Below, piece after piece: positions 17,807-27,698 of a DNA stretch of 64,000 nt. The notes beneath the pieces were generated by a model, which ran no database searches, had not been told where the DNA came from, and saw nothing but the letters and a program-made list of their open reading frames with translations. The position numbers and the translations under genes are program-made. Position 1 is the stretch's first letter; every line of letters begins with the position of its first letter. The stretch comes from Olsenella porci (lineage in GTDB: Bacteria; Actinomycetota; Coriobacteriia; Coriobacteriales; Atopobiaceae): assembly GCF_009695875.1 (NCBI RefSeq), contig NZ_VUNC01000001.1, forward strand, positions 434,001-498,000. Reading direction: 5' to 3'.

Positions 17807-19414
17807 ATGGCAGCAACCAAGGAGCAGGTCAAAGAGCAGCTCGAGGGGGGCAGGTGCTCCCTTGGCATCGAGTACGGCTCAACGCGCATCAAGGCAGTCC
17901 TTGTGGACGAGGGCAACGACCCCATCGCGGTGGGCACCTTCGACTGGGAGAACTCCCTCGTCGACGGTTACTGGACCTATGCCCAGGAGGAGCTCGACAA
18001 CGGCATCGCGGCGGCGTACGCGTCGCTCAAGGAGGATGTGCGCCAGCGCTACGGCGTGACGCTCAGGCGGCTCGGCGCGCTGGGTGTCTCGGCCATGATG
18101 CACGGGTATCTCCCCTTCGACGGCGAGGGCAGGCTGCTGGTTCCGTTCCGCACCTGGCGCAACACCACCACCACGCGCGCGGCCCACGAGCTCTCCAAGC
18201 TCTTCGCGTTTCACATCCCCGAGCGCTGGAGCGTGAGCCACCTGTACCAGGCGGTCCTGGATGGCGAGGAGCACGTGCCCCACATCGCGTCGTTCACCAC
18301 GCTCGCGGGCTACGCGCACCGTCGCCTCACTGGCGAGCATGTCCTCTCCGTGGGCGATGCCTCGGGCATGTTCCCCATCGACTCCCAGACCCACGACTAC
18401 GACGCACAGAAGATTGCCGCCTTCGACCAGCTCGTGGCGGAGAAGGGCGTTGCGTGGAAGGTCGAGGACCTTCTCCCCAGGGTGCTCGTCGCGGGTGACG
18501 TGGCAGGTCATCTGACCCCCGAGGGTGCGAGGTTCCTCGACCACGATGGCGACCTCGAGGCAGGCTGCCCCGTCTGCCCGCCCGAGGGAGACGCGGGCAC
18601 GGGCATGATCGCCACCAACAGCGTGGCCCCGCGCACCGGCAACGTCTCTGCCGGCACCTCGGTCTTCTCCATGGTCGTGCTGGAGCACGCGCTCAAGGAT
18701 GCCACCGTGCCGCAGATCGACCTGGTCACCACCCCGGTGGGCGATCCCGTGGCCATGGTCCACTGCAACAACTGCACCTCCGACATCAACGACTGGGTCA
18801 ACCTGCTCGTCGACTACTCCCGCGCCATGGGCCAGGAGGTCGACAAGGGCCAGGTGTTCACGACCCTGTTCAATAAGGCACTCGAGGGCGAGAAGGACGC
18901 AGGCGGCCTGGTCTCGACCCCGTTCATCTCGGGCGAGACGGTCATGGGCGTCCAGACCGGCTATCCTCTGTTTGCCCGCAGGCCAGACGCTCGCCTGACC
19001 ATCGCCAACTTCATGCGCGAGCACATCATGGCCGCGTTCGGTGCGCTGGCTGTGGGCAACGAGGCCCTGCGCGAGGAGGGCGTGAAGATCGACCGCCTGT
19101 ATGGTCACGGCGGCATCTTCAAGACCCCCAAGGTCGCGCAATCCATTCTCGCGGCGGCGCTTGACGCCCCCGTCACCGTGATGGCGACGGCGGGCGAGGG
19201 CGGTGCCTGGGGCCAGGCGGTCGCAGCCTCCTACATGATTCACAAGGAGGAGGGCGAGACCCTCTCCCACTACCTCGATCAGAAGGTGTTTGGCGGCATG
19301 GAGCAGGTCACGCTGGAGCCCGATCCCGCGGACGTCGAGGGCTATCGCGCCTGGCTGGCAGACTTCCGTCGTGCCAACGAGGCGGAGAGGGAGCTCGAGC
19401 GCCAGATGGCGTAG
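17807..19414 (+). CDS. FGGY-family L-ribulokinase (probable)
   Basis: 535 residues of the FGGY sugar kinase fold. The N-terminal phosphate-binding loop is SLGIEYGSTRIKAVLVDEG, a GNVSAGTSVFSM motif contacts ATP, and the C-terminal domain has GHGGIFKTPKVAQ and ATAGEGGAWGQA. It is not the classical E. coli AraB type but a divergent group that occupies the same operon slot. With AraA upstream and AraD downstream it almost certainly phosphorylates L-ribulose. ATG 17807 with GTGGAGAG upstream fits; the longer in-frame start at 17714 lies in the hairpin. Confidence 0.88.
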   Translation: MAATKEQVKEQLEGGRCSLGIEYGSTRIKAVLVDEGNDPIAVGTFDWENSLVDGYWTYAQEELDNGIAAAYASLKEDVRQRYGVTLRRLGALGVSAMMHGYLPFDGEGRLLVPFRTWRNTTTTRAAHELSKLFAFHIPERWSVSHLYQAVLDGEEHVPHIASFTTLAGYAHRRLTGEHVLSVGDASGMFPIDSQTHDYDAQKIAAFDQLVAEKGVAWKVEDLLPRVLVAGDVAGHLTPEGARFLDHDGDLEAGCPVCPPEGDAGTGMIATNSVAPRTGNVSAGTSVFSMVVLEHALKDATVPQIDLVTTPVGDPVAMVHCNNCTSDINDWVNLLVDYSRAMGQEVDKGQVFTTLFNKALEGEKDAGGLVSTPFISGETVMGVQTGYPLFARRPDARLTIANFMREHIMAAFGALAVGNEALREEGVKIDRLYGHGGIFKTPKVAQSILAAALDAPVTVMATAGEGGAWGQAVAASYMIHKEEGETLSHYLDQKVFGGMEQVTLEPDPADVEGYRAWLADFRRANEAERELERQMA

Positions 19415-19497
19415 GGCTCTGCAACTGAAGGTCGGCTATGGGGAGGGCAGCACGGGTACTTCCGGTGCCCTTCCAATCCAGAGAAAGGTTTCTCGAC

Positions 19498-20211
19498 ATG
19501 ATGCTGAAGGAGCTCCGCGAGCAGGTCTACGAGGCCAACATGGACCTGCCAAAGTACGGACTTGTTGTGTTCACCTGGGGCAATGCCTCACAGGTCGACC
19601 GCGAGAGGGGCCTCTTTGTGATCAAGCCCTCCGGCGTGCCCTACGACGAGCTCACGCCAGAGAGCATGGTGGTCTGCGACTTTGACTGCAATGTCGTCGA
19701 GGGTGACCTCAACCCGTCGAGCGACACCCCGACGCACGCCTACCTGTATCGTCAGTGGGACAACGTCGGCGGCATCGTCCACACCCACTCTAGCCAGGCG
19801 GTCTCCTGGGCCCAGGCAGGACGCCCCATTCCCTGCTACGGCACCACGCAGGCAGACTACTTCTATGGCGAGGTTCCGTGCATGCGCGGCCTCACCAAGG
19901 ACGAGATCGAGGAGGCCTACGAGCTCAATACGGGCAAGGTCATCGTCGAGGGCTTCAAGGACCTCGACCCGGTCTCTCACCCTGGCTGCCTCGTGCGCAA
20001 CCACGGCCCGTTCAGCTGGGGCAAGGATGCCGCCCAGGCGGTGTATCACGCCGTGGTGATCGAGGAGGTCGCCAAGATGGCGCTCCATACCGAGCAGCTC
20101 TGCGTGTCGGCGGGCAAGCCCATTGAGGAAGCGCTCGCCCCCCAGTACCTGCTCGACAAGCACTACATGCGCAAGCATGGGCCCAACGCCTACTACGGCC
20201 AGGGCAAGTAG
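19498..20211 (+). CDS. araD: L-ribulose-5-phosphate 4-epimerase
   Basis: Inverts C4 of L-ribulose-5-P to give D-xylulose-5-P, the substrate of the phosphoketolase encoded 3 kb downstream. 237 residues against 231 in E. coli, with strong collinearity. Zn2+ ligands are His95 and His97 in GGIVHTHS and His169 in [10 protein letters not shown]; Asp76 is in SSDTPTH. The end [18 protein letters not shown] is diagnostic. Two adjacent ATGs (19498, 19501) could start it. It ends the operon before a strong terminator. Confidence 0.96.
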   Translation: MMLKELREQVYEANMDLPKYGLVVFTWGNASQVDRERGLFVIKPSGVPYDELTPESMVVCDFDCNVVEGDLNPSSDTPTHAYLYRQWDNVGGIVHTHSSQAVSWAQAGRPIPCYGTTQADYFYGEVPCMRGLTKDEIEEAYELNTGKVIVEGFKDLDPVSHPGCLVRNHGPFSWGKDAAQAVYHAVVIEEVAKMALHTEQLCVSAGKPIEEALAPQYLLDKHYMRKHGPNAYYGQGK

Positions 20212-20239
20212 CCTCCCTCCCCGCGAAGGGGGAACGCAG

Positions 20240-20275
20240 GGGGTGCCGGACTCGGATGGGCCCGGCACCCCTTTT
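20240..20275 (+). terminator. Intrinsic terminator of the pentose operon
   Basis: GGGGTGCCGG and CCGGCACCCC arms (20240-20249, 20262-20271) are followed by TTTT. Confidence 0.9.
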
Positions 20276-20301
20276 CTGCACCTTCTGATATCCAGAGCCG
20301 C

Positions 20302-21345
20302 CTAGTCAGACGTGCCGAACGCGAACGTCGTTGTGGAGACGAATGGGTGTCCTGGCGCATAGACCGGCTGCGGGAAGTTCTTGTGGTGAATGGCGTCCGG
20401 GTAAAACTGGGCCTCAAGCGCCACGCCGTCATACGGGCGATAGTGCGCGCCGCCCTTCCCGATGTCGTCCAACCACCTGCCGGTGTAGACCTGGAGCCCC
20501 GGGGCATCGGTGAGGACGTCCATCGTGATGCCCGTCTGGTCTCCCGCCAGCGTCGCCACGCGCTCCACGCGCTCGTCGTTGTGCAGGGCGAAGTTGGTGT
20601 CGTACCCCTCTCCTGCCTGTGTGGCGTCGCGGCCCAGGGTCTTTGCGGCCCTGAAGTCGAACGGTGTGCCGGCGACGTCCAGAATCTGACCCGTTGGGAT
20701 GTGGTGCTCGTCCGCGGGCGTGTACCTCTCCGCCTCAAGCTGAAGCGCGTGCCCCAGCACGGAGCCCGACGCGTGCCCGTTGAGGTTCCAGTACGCATGG
20801 CAGGTCAGGTTGATGATGGTCGTTGCCGAGGGCTCCGCCTCGTAGTGCACGGTCAGCCGGTTGTCCGCCCAGAGGGCATAGGTTACCCTCACGTTGACCG
20901 CGCCTGGGAACCCCTGGTCGCCCGTGCGGCTCAGGAGGCCCATCGTGACGGTTGCGCCACCGTCCGCGGTCTGGTCGGGGCCGGAGGCGATGGTCCACAG
21001 GCGCTCGAACCACATGTGCGGGCCCGAGTGGTTGTTGTTCTCCCCTTCGTTCCTCGCCAGGCGGAAGGTGGTGCCGCCAAGGTCAAAGGTGGCGCCTGCG
21101 ATGCGGTTTGCGCACCGCCCCACGATGGCGCCGAGGAGTGAGGGGTTGTTCTCGTAGCCGGGCGCACCGTCGCGCCCTAGGAGGACATCGATCAGGTTGC
21201 CCCTGCCGTCAGGTACCAACACCGACTGCAGGCAGGCGCCAACCTGTGACACGCCCACGCGCATCCCCGCCCCGTTGGAGAGTACGACGAGGCTTGCCTC
21301 CCTGCCGTCCGACATCCTGCCAAAGCCACGCGTCTCGACAGACAT
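20302..21345 (-). CDS. galM: Aldose 1-epimerase (mutarotase)
   Basis: Interconverts alpha and beta anomers of free aldoses. 347 residues. Substrate- and catalysis-related motifs are present: the N-terminal GRCANRIAGATFDLGG with NEGENNNHSG, the HAYWNLNGH histidine motif, and VALEAQFYPDA, which supplies the catalytic Glu. The start has GGGAGGTAGCGG upstream. Its place next to the arabinose genes suggests it supplies the anomer used by AraA or the transporter, as in several arabinose loci. It is convergent with araD. Confidence 0.93.
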   Translation of the reverse strand: MSVETRGFGRMSDGREASLVVLSNGAGMRVGVSQVGACLQSVLVPDGRGNLIDVLLGRDGAPGYENNPSLLGAIVGRCANRIAGATFDLGGTTFRLARNEGENNNHSGPHMWFERLWTIASGPDQTADGGATVTMGLLSRTGDQGFPGAVNVRVTYALWADNRLTVHYEAEPSATTIINLTCHAYWNLNGHASGSVLGHALQLEAERYTPADEHHIPTGQILDVAGTPFDFRAAKTLGRDATQAGEGYDTNFALHNDERVERVATLAGDQTGITMDVLTDAPGLQVYTGRWLDDIGKGGAHYRPYDGVALEAQFYPDAIHHKNFPQPVYAPGHPFVSTTTFAFGTSD

Positions 21346-21564
21346 CCGCTACCTCCCGCCAACGTGCGTGCATAGACACCTTCACATTAACGTGGCGGGG
21401 GGACCATGGCTCGATGTTTCGGTGGGTGAGACCAGCGGTCGCCGTGTGCGCGTCCCAGAAGGCAGCCTGCGGGAACGGGGCCTCTCCTCGCGGGCGGGGA
21501 GCGCGCCGAATGCCTGCGATGAGGGCTCGGAGCGTCTTGCCCGCGGCCCGTTCCAACGGACCGG

Positions 21565-22347
21565 CTACCCCTCCTGCCCCAACTCCAGCGGGACCCTGAT
21601 GACCTCGCGAACCCCTGCCGAAAGCAGCTCCTCCACCTGCTCGTCGGTCGCTCCGTCGTCGGTGATGACCGTTCCGGCGTCGGCGGCGGTGCCAAACGCA
21701 TAGGTGCACTCAACGCCGATCTTGTCCGAGTCGAGCAGGACGAAGTGCGCCCTGGATCGCGCGAGCATGAGCGCATCGACGGTGGGCTCTGGGGCGGTGT
21801 TGGAGGTGAGGCCCACCCTCGCGCTGATGCCGCTGCATCCGATGAAGCACTTGGTGGCGGTGAAGCGCCCGATGGTGTCGAGCGCGAGCTGGCCCGTGAG
21901 CGAGGCTCGCGGTGGCACGGCCTCCCCGCCTGTGAGGAGGACGGTGGGCTTGAGTGGGCCCTGCAGGAGCATGACCTTGCTGTTGTTGGTGATGACCGAG
22001 ACGTCTTCCGCCTCGATGTGGTTGACCACGTCGAGGGCCGTGGAGCTGGCGTTCACAAAGACCGCGTCGCCGTCCTCCACAAAGCCAGCCGCGCGTCGTG
22101 CAATTGCCCTCTTGGCCATGACGCGGCGGGAGCCTGAGGGCCTCCCCAGCGTGTTCACGAGGGTTGCGGAACCGTACTGGTGCGAGACGAGTTGCCTCGA
22201 CTCCAGGTAGTCAAGGTCGCGACGGATAGTCAGAGGCGAAACCCCAAAGCGCTCGGCGAGGTCCGTGACGTCCATCCTCCCGCGCTCCTCGAGGAGGCGG
22301 ACTATGTCCTCGCGACGCTTCATTACGAAGGACTCGCTTCTCCGCAT
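21565..22347 (-). CDS. DeoR-family transcriptional regulator
   Basis: 260 residues. The N-terminal winged helix-turn-helix is VTDLAERFGVSPLTIRRDLDYLE. The C-terminal DeoR sensor domain has VFVNASSTALDVVNHI, VITNNSKV, LLTGGE and CFIGCSGISARVGLTS, typical of proteins that sense a sugar phosphate. It lies between the araBAD operon and the phosphoketolase gene, so it may control either; the AT-rich region right upstream of it is a likely target. ATG 22347 has GGAGGGG at good spacing; an alternative ATG is at 22323. Confidence 0.9.
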   Translation of the reverse strand: MRRSESFVMKRREDIVRLLEERGRMDVTDLAERFGVSPLTIRRDLDYLESRQLVSHQYGSATLVNTLGRPSGSRRVMAKRAIARRAAGFVEDGDAVFVNASSTALDVVNHIEAEDVSVITNNSKVMLLQGPLKPTVLLTGGEAVPPRASLTGQLALDTIGRFTATKCFIGCSGISARVGLTSNTAPEPTVDALMLARSRAHFVLLDSDKIGVECTYAFGTAADAGTVITDDGATDEQVEELLSAGVREVIRVPLELGQEG

Positions 22348-22848
22348 GCGGTGCCCCCCTCCGTCGCTCGCTCTGCGCGTTTACGTGCCGCGCAAGTTGA
22401 TTCCAACGACCATTTTATGAACCATGCGGTCGTTTTCGGGGGCTTCTTTTCTCTCGATCTGCGCCTCGACTGAGAGACTACGGCAAAATTATGCAAAAAC
22501 GAAATTTATAAACGATTCGCTCGATGTTGGGTTCAAAACGTTCATATATATTTTGGAGACTCATAACAGTACAGGTAAACAAGTTGTGTCAAGCGTTTAC
22601 ATCGCTCCAAAAACAATCATGAGGTCAATAAACGTGTTGAACGGTCTATGAGAAAAGATGGTAGAAAAAGCCCAAAAATATTTAGTTCCAAATTGACTGT
22701 GAGGTTAGGATATGGGACTCTTCTAGGAGAAGAGACGCCGTGCGCTGCGCACGGTCGGCCGATGCAGTCATGCGCCTCCCGGCGGTGCCGTGGGCACGGG
22801 GGAGGGCCTTGGCGCGAGAGAGTCTCTTGCGCCGGAAGGGAGCAAGTC
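22348..22848. promoter_or_regulatory. AT-rich regulatory region upstream of PTS-like gene and xfp
   Basis: No gene. The base composition drops sharply between about 22480 and 22700. The motif AAACG recurs (AAACGAAAT, AAACGATTCG, AAACGTTCATA, AAACGTG), in keeping with binding sites for the divergently encoded DeoR regulator. The precise promoter elements are not clear to me. Confidence 0.4.
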
Positions 22849-23157
22849 ATGGCAGAGAAGTACAAGGCACTGGTGTGCTGCCGCGCTGGGGTTGCGATGA
22901 GCCAGATCCTCGACGTCAACGTGAATCAGGTACTCGCGGAGGAGGGCTATCCCATCCAGACCGAGCGTGGAACGATCGACGACATCAAGGGTTTTGACGG
23001 CGACCTGGTAATCACCATGTCCGACATGGCCATCGACCTCCAGGGCAAGGAGGGTCTGCCCTACGTGGTCGGCATCCGCAACGTCGTCGACAAGCCCGAG
23101 ATCAAGGCGGGTCTCGTCGCCTTCCTCAAGAGCAAGGGCGAGGACGTGGCTGAGTAG
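22849..23157 (+). CDS. Orphan PTS IIB-like protein
   Basis: 102 residues. The start EKYKALVCCRAGVAMSQIL resembles the phosphocysteine loop of PTS EIIB domains of the ascorbate/galactitol or lactose type (KxLVxCxxGxxTS), with tandem cysteines where the active Cys should be. The rest fits a small alpha/beta Rossmann-like domain. No IIA, IIC or HPr gene is beside it. Instead it lies 78 bases ahead of phosphoketolase in the same direction, so the two are likely cotranscribed. It may sense PTS phosphorylation rather than transport; that is an inference. GGAAGGGAG precedes ATG 22849. Confidence 0.7.
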   Translation: MAEKYKALVCCRAGVAMSQILDVNVNQVLAEEGYPIQTERGTIDDIKGFDGDLVITMSDMAIDLQGKEGLPYVVGIRNVVDKPEIKAGLVAFLKSKGEDVAE

Positions 23158-23235
23158 GTGCCGTCCGCACCCATCAGGCACCACGTAGCAGTCACAAGGG
23201 CGCCCCACGGGGCGCGGCAAAGAAAGGAAGCCTTC

Positions 23236-25746
23236 ATGGCCGAGGAGCTTGGAACACCTTGGAAGAAGCTCGACGCACCGGTTGCCGAGGAGGAGCTGGC
23301 CTGGGTCGACAGGTATTGGCGTGCCGCCAATTACATGTCGGTGGGCCAGATCTACCTGCGCAGCAACCCGCTCATGCGCAAGGACTTCGTTGACGAGAAG
23401 ACGGGCGAGACGCGCGACTTCGGCCGTGCCGACGTCAAGCACCGCCTGGTTGGCCACTGGGGCACCACGCCCGGCATCAACTTCCTGATGGGCCACGTCA
23501 ACCGACTCATCCACGACCACGGCCAGAGCGTCGTGTTCTTCATGGGGCCGGGTCACGGCGGACCTGCCGGCACCTCCCAGTCGCTGCTCGACGGAACCTA
23601 CCGCGAGCACTACCCGCAGATTACCGACGACGAGGCTGGCCTGCAGCGCTTCTTCCGCCAGTTCTCGTACCCCGGCGGCATCCCCAGCCACTTTGCGCCC
23701 GAGACCCCCGGCTCCATCCACGAGGGCGGCGAGCTCGGCTATACCCTCTCCCACGCCTACGGCGCCGTCCTCAACAACCCCAGCCTGCTTGCGTTCGCCG
23801 TCGTGGGTGACGGCGAGGCCGAGACCGGCCCCCTCGCCACGTCCTGGCAGACCAACAAGCTGATCAACCCCGTCACCGATGGCATCGTTCTGCCCGTCCT
23901 GCACCTCAACGGCTACAAGATCGCCAACCCCACCATCCTCGCCCGCATCAGCGATGAGGAGCGTGACGAGTTCTTCCGTGGCATGGGCTATCACCCCTAC
24001 ACGTTCACCGCTGGGTTTGATGACGAGAGCCACATCTCGATCCACCGTCGCTTTGCCGCGCTGCTGGAGCAGGTGTTCAACGAGATCTGTGACATCAAGT
24101 GGCGTGCCCTTGCCGGCGAGACCGCCCGCCCCGAGTACCCCATGATCATCTTCCGCACCCCCAAGGGTTGGACGTGCCCCAAGTACATCGACGGCAAGAA
24201 GACCGAGGGCAGCTGGCGTGCCCATCAGGTGCCCCTGGCGTCTGCCAAGGACACCCACGAGCACTTCCGTGTGCTCCGCAGCTGGCTGCGCAGCTACAGG
24301 CCTCAGGAGCTGTGGGACGAGAACGGTACCCTTCGCCCCGAGGTCACCGAGTTCATGCCGCAGGGCGACCTGCGCCTGGGGGCCAACCCCAACGCCAACG
24401 GTGGCCTGCTCCTCGAGGACCTCACGCTGCCCGACATCCACGACTACGAGATTCCGGTCAAGGAGAAGGGCCATGGCTGCGGCATGACCGAGGCGGCTCG
24501 CGTGTTTGGCAACTACACCGCCGACGTCCTCAAGCTCAACCTCACCAAGTTCCGTCTCTTCGGGCCCGACGAGACCGCGTCCAACCGCCTTCAGGCGGCG
24601 TACAAGCTCACCGATAAGCAGTGGGACGCCGGCTTCAACGCCGACCCCGAGAACGACGTGTACCTCAGCAGCACCGGCTCGGTCATCGAGCAGCTGTCCG
24701 AGCACCAGTGCGAGGGGCTCCTCGAGGGCTTCCTGCTCACCGGCCGTCATGGCGTGTGGAGCTCGTACGAGTCGTTCATCCACGTGGTCGACTCCATGGT
24801 CAACCAGCACGCCAAGTGGCTCGAGGCCACCGTTCGCCACATCCCCTGGCGCAAGCCCATCTCCAGCCTCAACATCCTGCTCACCAGCCACGTCTGGCGT
24901 CAGGACCACAACGGCTTCAGCCACCAGGACCCCGGCTTTGTGGACGTGCTGCTGAACAAGAACTTCCACAACGACCACATCGTCCAGGTGTACTACCCGG
25001 CCGATGCCAACATGCTCCTGTGCGTTGGCGAGGAGGCCTACAAGTCCACCAACAAGATCAACGCGATCTTCGCCGGCAAGCAGCCCTCGCCGACCTTCCA
25101 GAGCATCGACGAGGCCAAGCAGGAGCTCGCCGAGGGCGTGGCAGAGTGGGAGTGGGCGGGCAACACCGCTGCGGGCGAGAAGCCCGACATCGTGCTCGCC
25201 TGCTGCGGCGACGTCCCAACGCTCGAGATGCTCGCCACCTCTGACGCGCTGCAGGACCTGGGCATCAAGGTCCGCTTCGTCAACGTGGTCAAGCTCCTCT
25301 CCATCCAGGACAGCGAGGAGAACGACGAGGCCATCTCCGACGAGCGCTTCAAGCAGCTCTTTGGCGAGGACGTGCCCGTGCTCTTCGCCTTCCATGCCTA
25401 TGCGCACACGGTGTACGGCCTCATCCACGGTCGTCCCAACCACGACAACTTCCATGTGCACGGCTACATGGAGGAGGGCTCCACGACCACCCCGTACGAC
25501 ATGCTTCGCCTCAACGAGATGGACCGCTGGGCGCTCGCGTCGCATGCGCTCGAGATTCTGGATGCCAAGAAGTGGGCAAAGCAGATCAAGGAGTGGCGCG
25601 ACTTCCGCGACGAGGCCTTCCAGTTCGCCGTGGACAACGGCTACGATCACCCGCGCTTCACCGAGTGGGTCTGGCGCGAGGTCACCGGCCACCAGGACAA
25701 CTCCGCGGCGGCCATGTCCTCCACCGGCGGCGACAACGACGAGTAG
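23236..25746 (+). CDS. xfp: Xylulose-5-phosphate/fructose-6-phosphate phosphoketolase
   Basis: TPP enzyme that splits xylulose-5-P (and often fructose-6-P) with phosphate into acetyl-phosphate and glyceraldehyde-3-P (or erythrose-4-P). 836 residues, slightly longer than bifidobacterial Xfp because of extra residues near the start and a short Ser/Gly/Asp tail. Conserved blocks include [63 protein letters not shown], the TPP motif [30 protein letters not shown] and [16 protein letters not shown]. It is the metabolic sink for the arabinose and xylulose genes nearby. Confidence 0.97.
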   Translation: MAEELGTPWKKLDAPVAEEELAWVDRYWRAANYMSVGQIYLRSNPLMRKDFVDEKTGETRDFGRADVKHRLVGHWGTTPGINFLMGHVNRLIHDHGQSVVFFMGPGHGGPAGTSQSLLDGTYREHYPQITDDEAGLQRFFRQFSYPGGIPSHFAPETPGSIHEGGELGYTLSHAYGAVLNNPSLLAFAVVGDGEAETGPLATSWQTNKLINPVTDGIVLPVLHLNGYKIANPTILARISDEERDEFFRGMGYHPYTFTAGFDDESHISIHRRFAALLEQVFNEICDIKWRALAGETARPEYPMIIFRTPKGWTCPKYIDGKKTEGSWRAHQVPLASAKDTHEHFRVLRSWLRSYRPQELWDENGTLRPEVTEFMPQGDLRLGANPNANGGLLLEDLTLPDIHDYEIPVKEKGHGCGMTEAARVFGNYTADVLKLNLTKFRLFGPDETASNRLQAAYKLTDKQWDAGFNADPENDVYLSSTGSVIEQLSEHQCEGLLEGFLLTGRHGVWSSYESFIHVVDSMVNQHAKWLEATVRHIPWRKPISSLNILLTSHVWRQDHNGFSHQDPGFVDVLLNKNFHNDHIVQVYYPADANMLLCVGEEAYKSTNKINAIFAGKQPSPTFQSIDEAKQELAEGVAEWEWAGNTAAGEKPDIVLACCGDVPTLEMLATSDALQDLGIKVRFVNVVKLLSIQDSEENDEAISDERFKQLFGEDVPVLFAFHAYAHTVYGLIHGRPNHDNFHVHGYMEEGSTTTPYDMLRLNEMDRWALASHALEILDAKKWAKQIKEWRDFRDEAFQFAVDNGYDHPRFTEWVWREVTGHQDNSAAAMSSTGGDNDE

Positions 25747-25826
25747 CGCCTGCTAGCCGGCAGGGGAGAGGGGCGAGCAACGTGCCCGCGGCCCTCTCCC
25801 ACGAACCGGGCGAGCACTCCGCTGAC

Positions 25827-25869
25827 AAGGGGCCTCCCGCACCGTCTTCGGGTGCGGGAGGCCCCTTTT
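25827..25869 (+). terminator. Intrinsic terminator after xfp
   Basis: A long GC stem (GGGGCCTCCCGCACC with GGTGCGGGAGGCCCC) closes a short loop and is followed by TTTTGTTT. Confidence 0.93.
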
Positions 25870-26284
25870 GTTTGTGGGCGTTTGCGGTCGTGGCCACGTT
25901 CCTGGGGCTTCTCTCAGAATGAGATCCCGTGCGAGAGTCGTGAGGCCCGTGCCTCCTTGCGGGAGGTAGGCTCTCGAGGTCAATGAATGGATAGGGCTGT
26001 TTCCCTACCCCTCCCAGCAAGGAGCATCGCCGCGGATGGGGAGTTCCCTTCCAGGGGAGGGGGGCGGGAAGTCCGCGTTCTCCCGCAAGCCATGGAGTGC
26101 CAGAGTCAAAGAATGGAAGGGGTCGGTGCCCATCCGGCAGGTGTGCCCTACGCAGGTCGGGGTCATCCCCTCCTGCCAGGGGGGAGGGTCCGTTCTGGAT
26201 GGATCCCAGGGCACTGCCCCTCGGTCGGCAGGGACACTCACCACAAGAAATCCTGGCGCCTGCGGGAGTCCGGGTCTCCTGCGG

Positions 26285-26360
26285 GCTTAACACCCCTAGG
26301 CCTCCTGCGGATTCGGCGGGTGCGTGCTTAATGATTCCCTGCCTCGTGTGGATTTCGGCC
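26285..26360 (+). repeat. Two direct copies of the GCTTA-CCTC-GGATT element
   Basis: Unit 1 (26285-26316) reads GCTTAACACCCCTAGG then CCTCCTGCGGATTCGG. Unit 2 (26326-26360) keeps GCTTAA, CCCT, CCTC and GGATTTCGG at the same spacing. Confidence 0.6.
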
Positions 26361-26374
26361 TCTCTCGTCTGCGT

Positions 26375-26476
26375 GAGGGCTAGAGATGCTAAGCATTTGG
26401 AGGCGAAATCCACAAGAGGGACAGGAGGGCTAAGCATCAGAACGCGGAATCCGCTAGAGGGCTAGTGCAGCTAAGC
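26375..26476 (-). repeat. Inverted copies of the GCTTA-CCTC-GGATT element
   Basis: On the minus strand unit 3 (26402-26435) ends in GTGGATTTCGCC and pairs with unit 2; unit 4 (26443-26476) ends in GCGGATTCCGCG and pairs with unit 1. A half unit (26375-26394) lacks the GGATT part. The four units form nested inverted pairs. Confidence 0.6.
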
Positions 26477-26699
26477 GGGCACACCGTCCCGTCCGCACGG
26501 GGTCGGGGAGAGTTAAGCAGTGGCGTCTCGACGCTTGCCCGGAGACGCTTTTAGCCGCGAAGCCCCACCTCACCGGCCCCTCTCTGACACCCCTTTAACA
26601 CCCCACTCGGGGTGAGCCGCTGCTCCGAACGAGCTGCGTCTCCCAAGCCGAGGTGTGGGAGCGCGCGACCTTGGGCTCCATCGTACCTGACCCGCGCCC

Positions 26700-27698
26700 C
26701 TAGACCTGCGCGACGCTGTCCCTCTCGACGAAGCGGGCGGAGATGTGCGTGGTGCACACGTAGTCGTGCGGGTCGCGGACCTGCTCGATGAGCTTGCGCA
26801 CCGCGATCTCGCCAATGTCGTGCTTGGGCACGTGCAGGGTGGTGAGCGCGGGGAGCATGGCGGTCGCCAGGGGCAGGTCGTCAAAGCCCACGAACGAGAC
26901 GTCCTGCGGCACGCGATAGCCTGCCTCCAGGAGCGCGCGCATCATGCCGCACGCCATCACGTCGTTCTCGGCGAAGAACGCGGTGGGGAGGTCGTTGTTT
27001 GCCGCGACCCACCTGCGCGAGGCCTCGTATGCGGTGGAGATGGTGGTTCCCACGGTCACCTCGTAGCGGCGGTCAAACTCCAGGCCCGCCTCGCGCAGGG
27101 CGAGCAGGTAGCCGCGCTTGCGCAGGGGGAAGTTGCGGATCTGGAGGTCTCCACGCAGGTACCCGATGCGCGTGTGGCCCTTGTCGATGAGGTAGCGCAC
27201 GGCGCGGTAGGCCGAGCTCTCGTTAGAGATCACGATGGACTCTATGAAGTCGCGGACGCACCAGCCGTCCACGATCACGAGGGGTGCCACGGAGCCGTAA
27301 AACGGGGCGTAGTCGCCCTCCTCCATCTCGGTTCCCAAAAGAACGATTCCGTTGGTGGGGTCCTGGCACATCTCGTGCAGCAGGGGACCGCTCTCGGGGT
27401 CCAGGAGGTCGACGGTGACGTAGTTGGTCGAGAGGCCATGGCACCTTGCCTCGCGCTCCACCCCGTTGATAACGATGGGGTGGAAGTCCGACTCGTCCAG
27501 CACGCGACCGCTCTTCCTCGCCACGATGAAGACGATCTTCTCGAGCTTGTTGGGACGCTGGTAGCCCAGTTCCTGGGCAGCCTTGATGATTGCCTCCGCC
27601 GTCTTCTTGCTCACGCCCCGCTTGTGGTTGAGGGCGTTGGAGACGGTGGCGGGGGAGAATCCCGTGCGACGGCTAATGTCGCGAACCCCAACCTTCAC
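26700..27698 (-). CDS. LacI-family transcriptional regulator
   Basis: 332 residues from a GTG at 27698, which has GGAGG 5 bases upstream; a TTG at 27710 overlaps that ribosome site and is less likely. The LacI helix-turn-helix VRDISRRTGFSPATVSNALNHKRGVSKKT and hinge are followed by a type 1 periplasmic-binding-like sensor domain (TNGIVLLGTEM, VIVDGW, KGHTRIGYLRGD, SFVGFDDLPLATAMLPALTT). It is divergent from xylB and the natural candidate repressor of that gene and itself, probably responding to a pentose or pentitol. Confidence 0.92.
   Translation of the reverse strand: MKVGVRDISRRTGFSPATVSNALNHKRGVSKKTAEAIIKAAQELGYQRPNKLEKIVFIVARKSGRVLDESDFHPIVINGVEREARCHGLSTNYVTVDLLDPESGPLLHEMCQDPTNGIVLLGTEMEEGDYAPFYGSVAPLVIVDGWCVRDFIESIVISNESSAYRAVRYLIDKGHTRIGYLRGDLQIRNFPLRKRGYLLALREAGLEFDRRYEVTVGTTISTAYEASRRWVAANNDLPTAFFAENDVMACGMMRALLEAGYRVPQDVSFVGFDDLPLATAMLPALTTLHVPKHDIGEIAVRKLIEQVRDPHDYVCTTHISARFVERDSVAQV

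Larger units (their letters stand above)
25870..26699. other. Gene-free region with paired GCTTA elements
   Basis: No gene is recognisable. Four copies of a roughly 32-base element, two on each strand, lie between 26285 and 26476, with a half copy at 26375-26394. GTCAATGAATGGAT (about 25979) and GTCAAAGAATGGA (about 26103) echo modules in other intergenic blocks. A GCGTCTC/GAGACGC hairpin followed by TTTT lies near 26523-26553 with no obvious gene to terminate. Confidence 0.5.

Noticed and set aside
22768-25692. 974-codon frame opposite phosphoketolase
   Set aside because: Mirror frame of a highly GC3-biased gene; composition is typical of such shadows and no domain is recognisable.
26523-26553. 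Intrinsic terminator on the plus strand
   Set aside because: The GCGTCTC/GAGACGC stem with TTTT looks real, but no plus-strand gene ends near it, so I left it as part of the repeat region.
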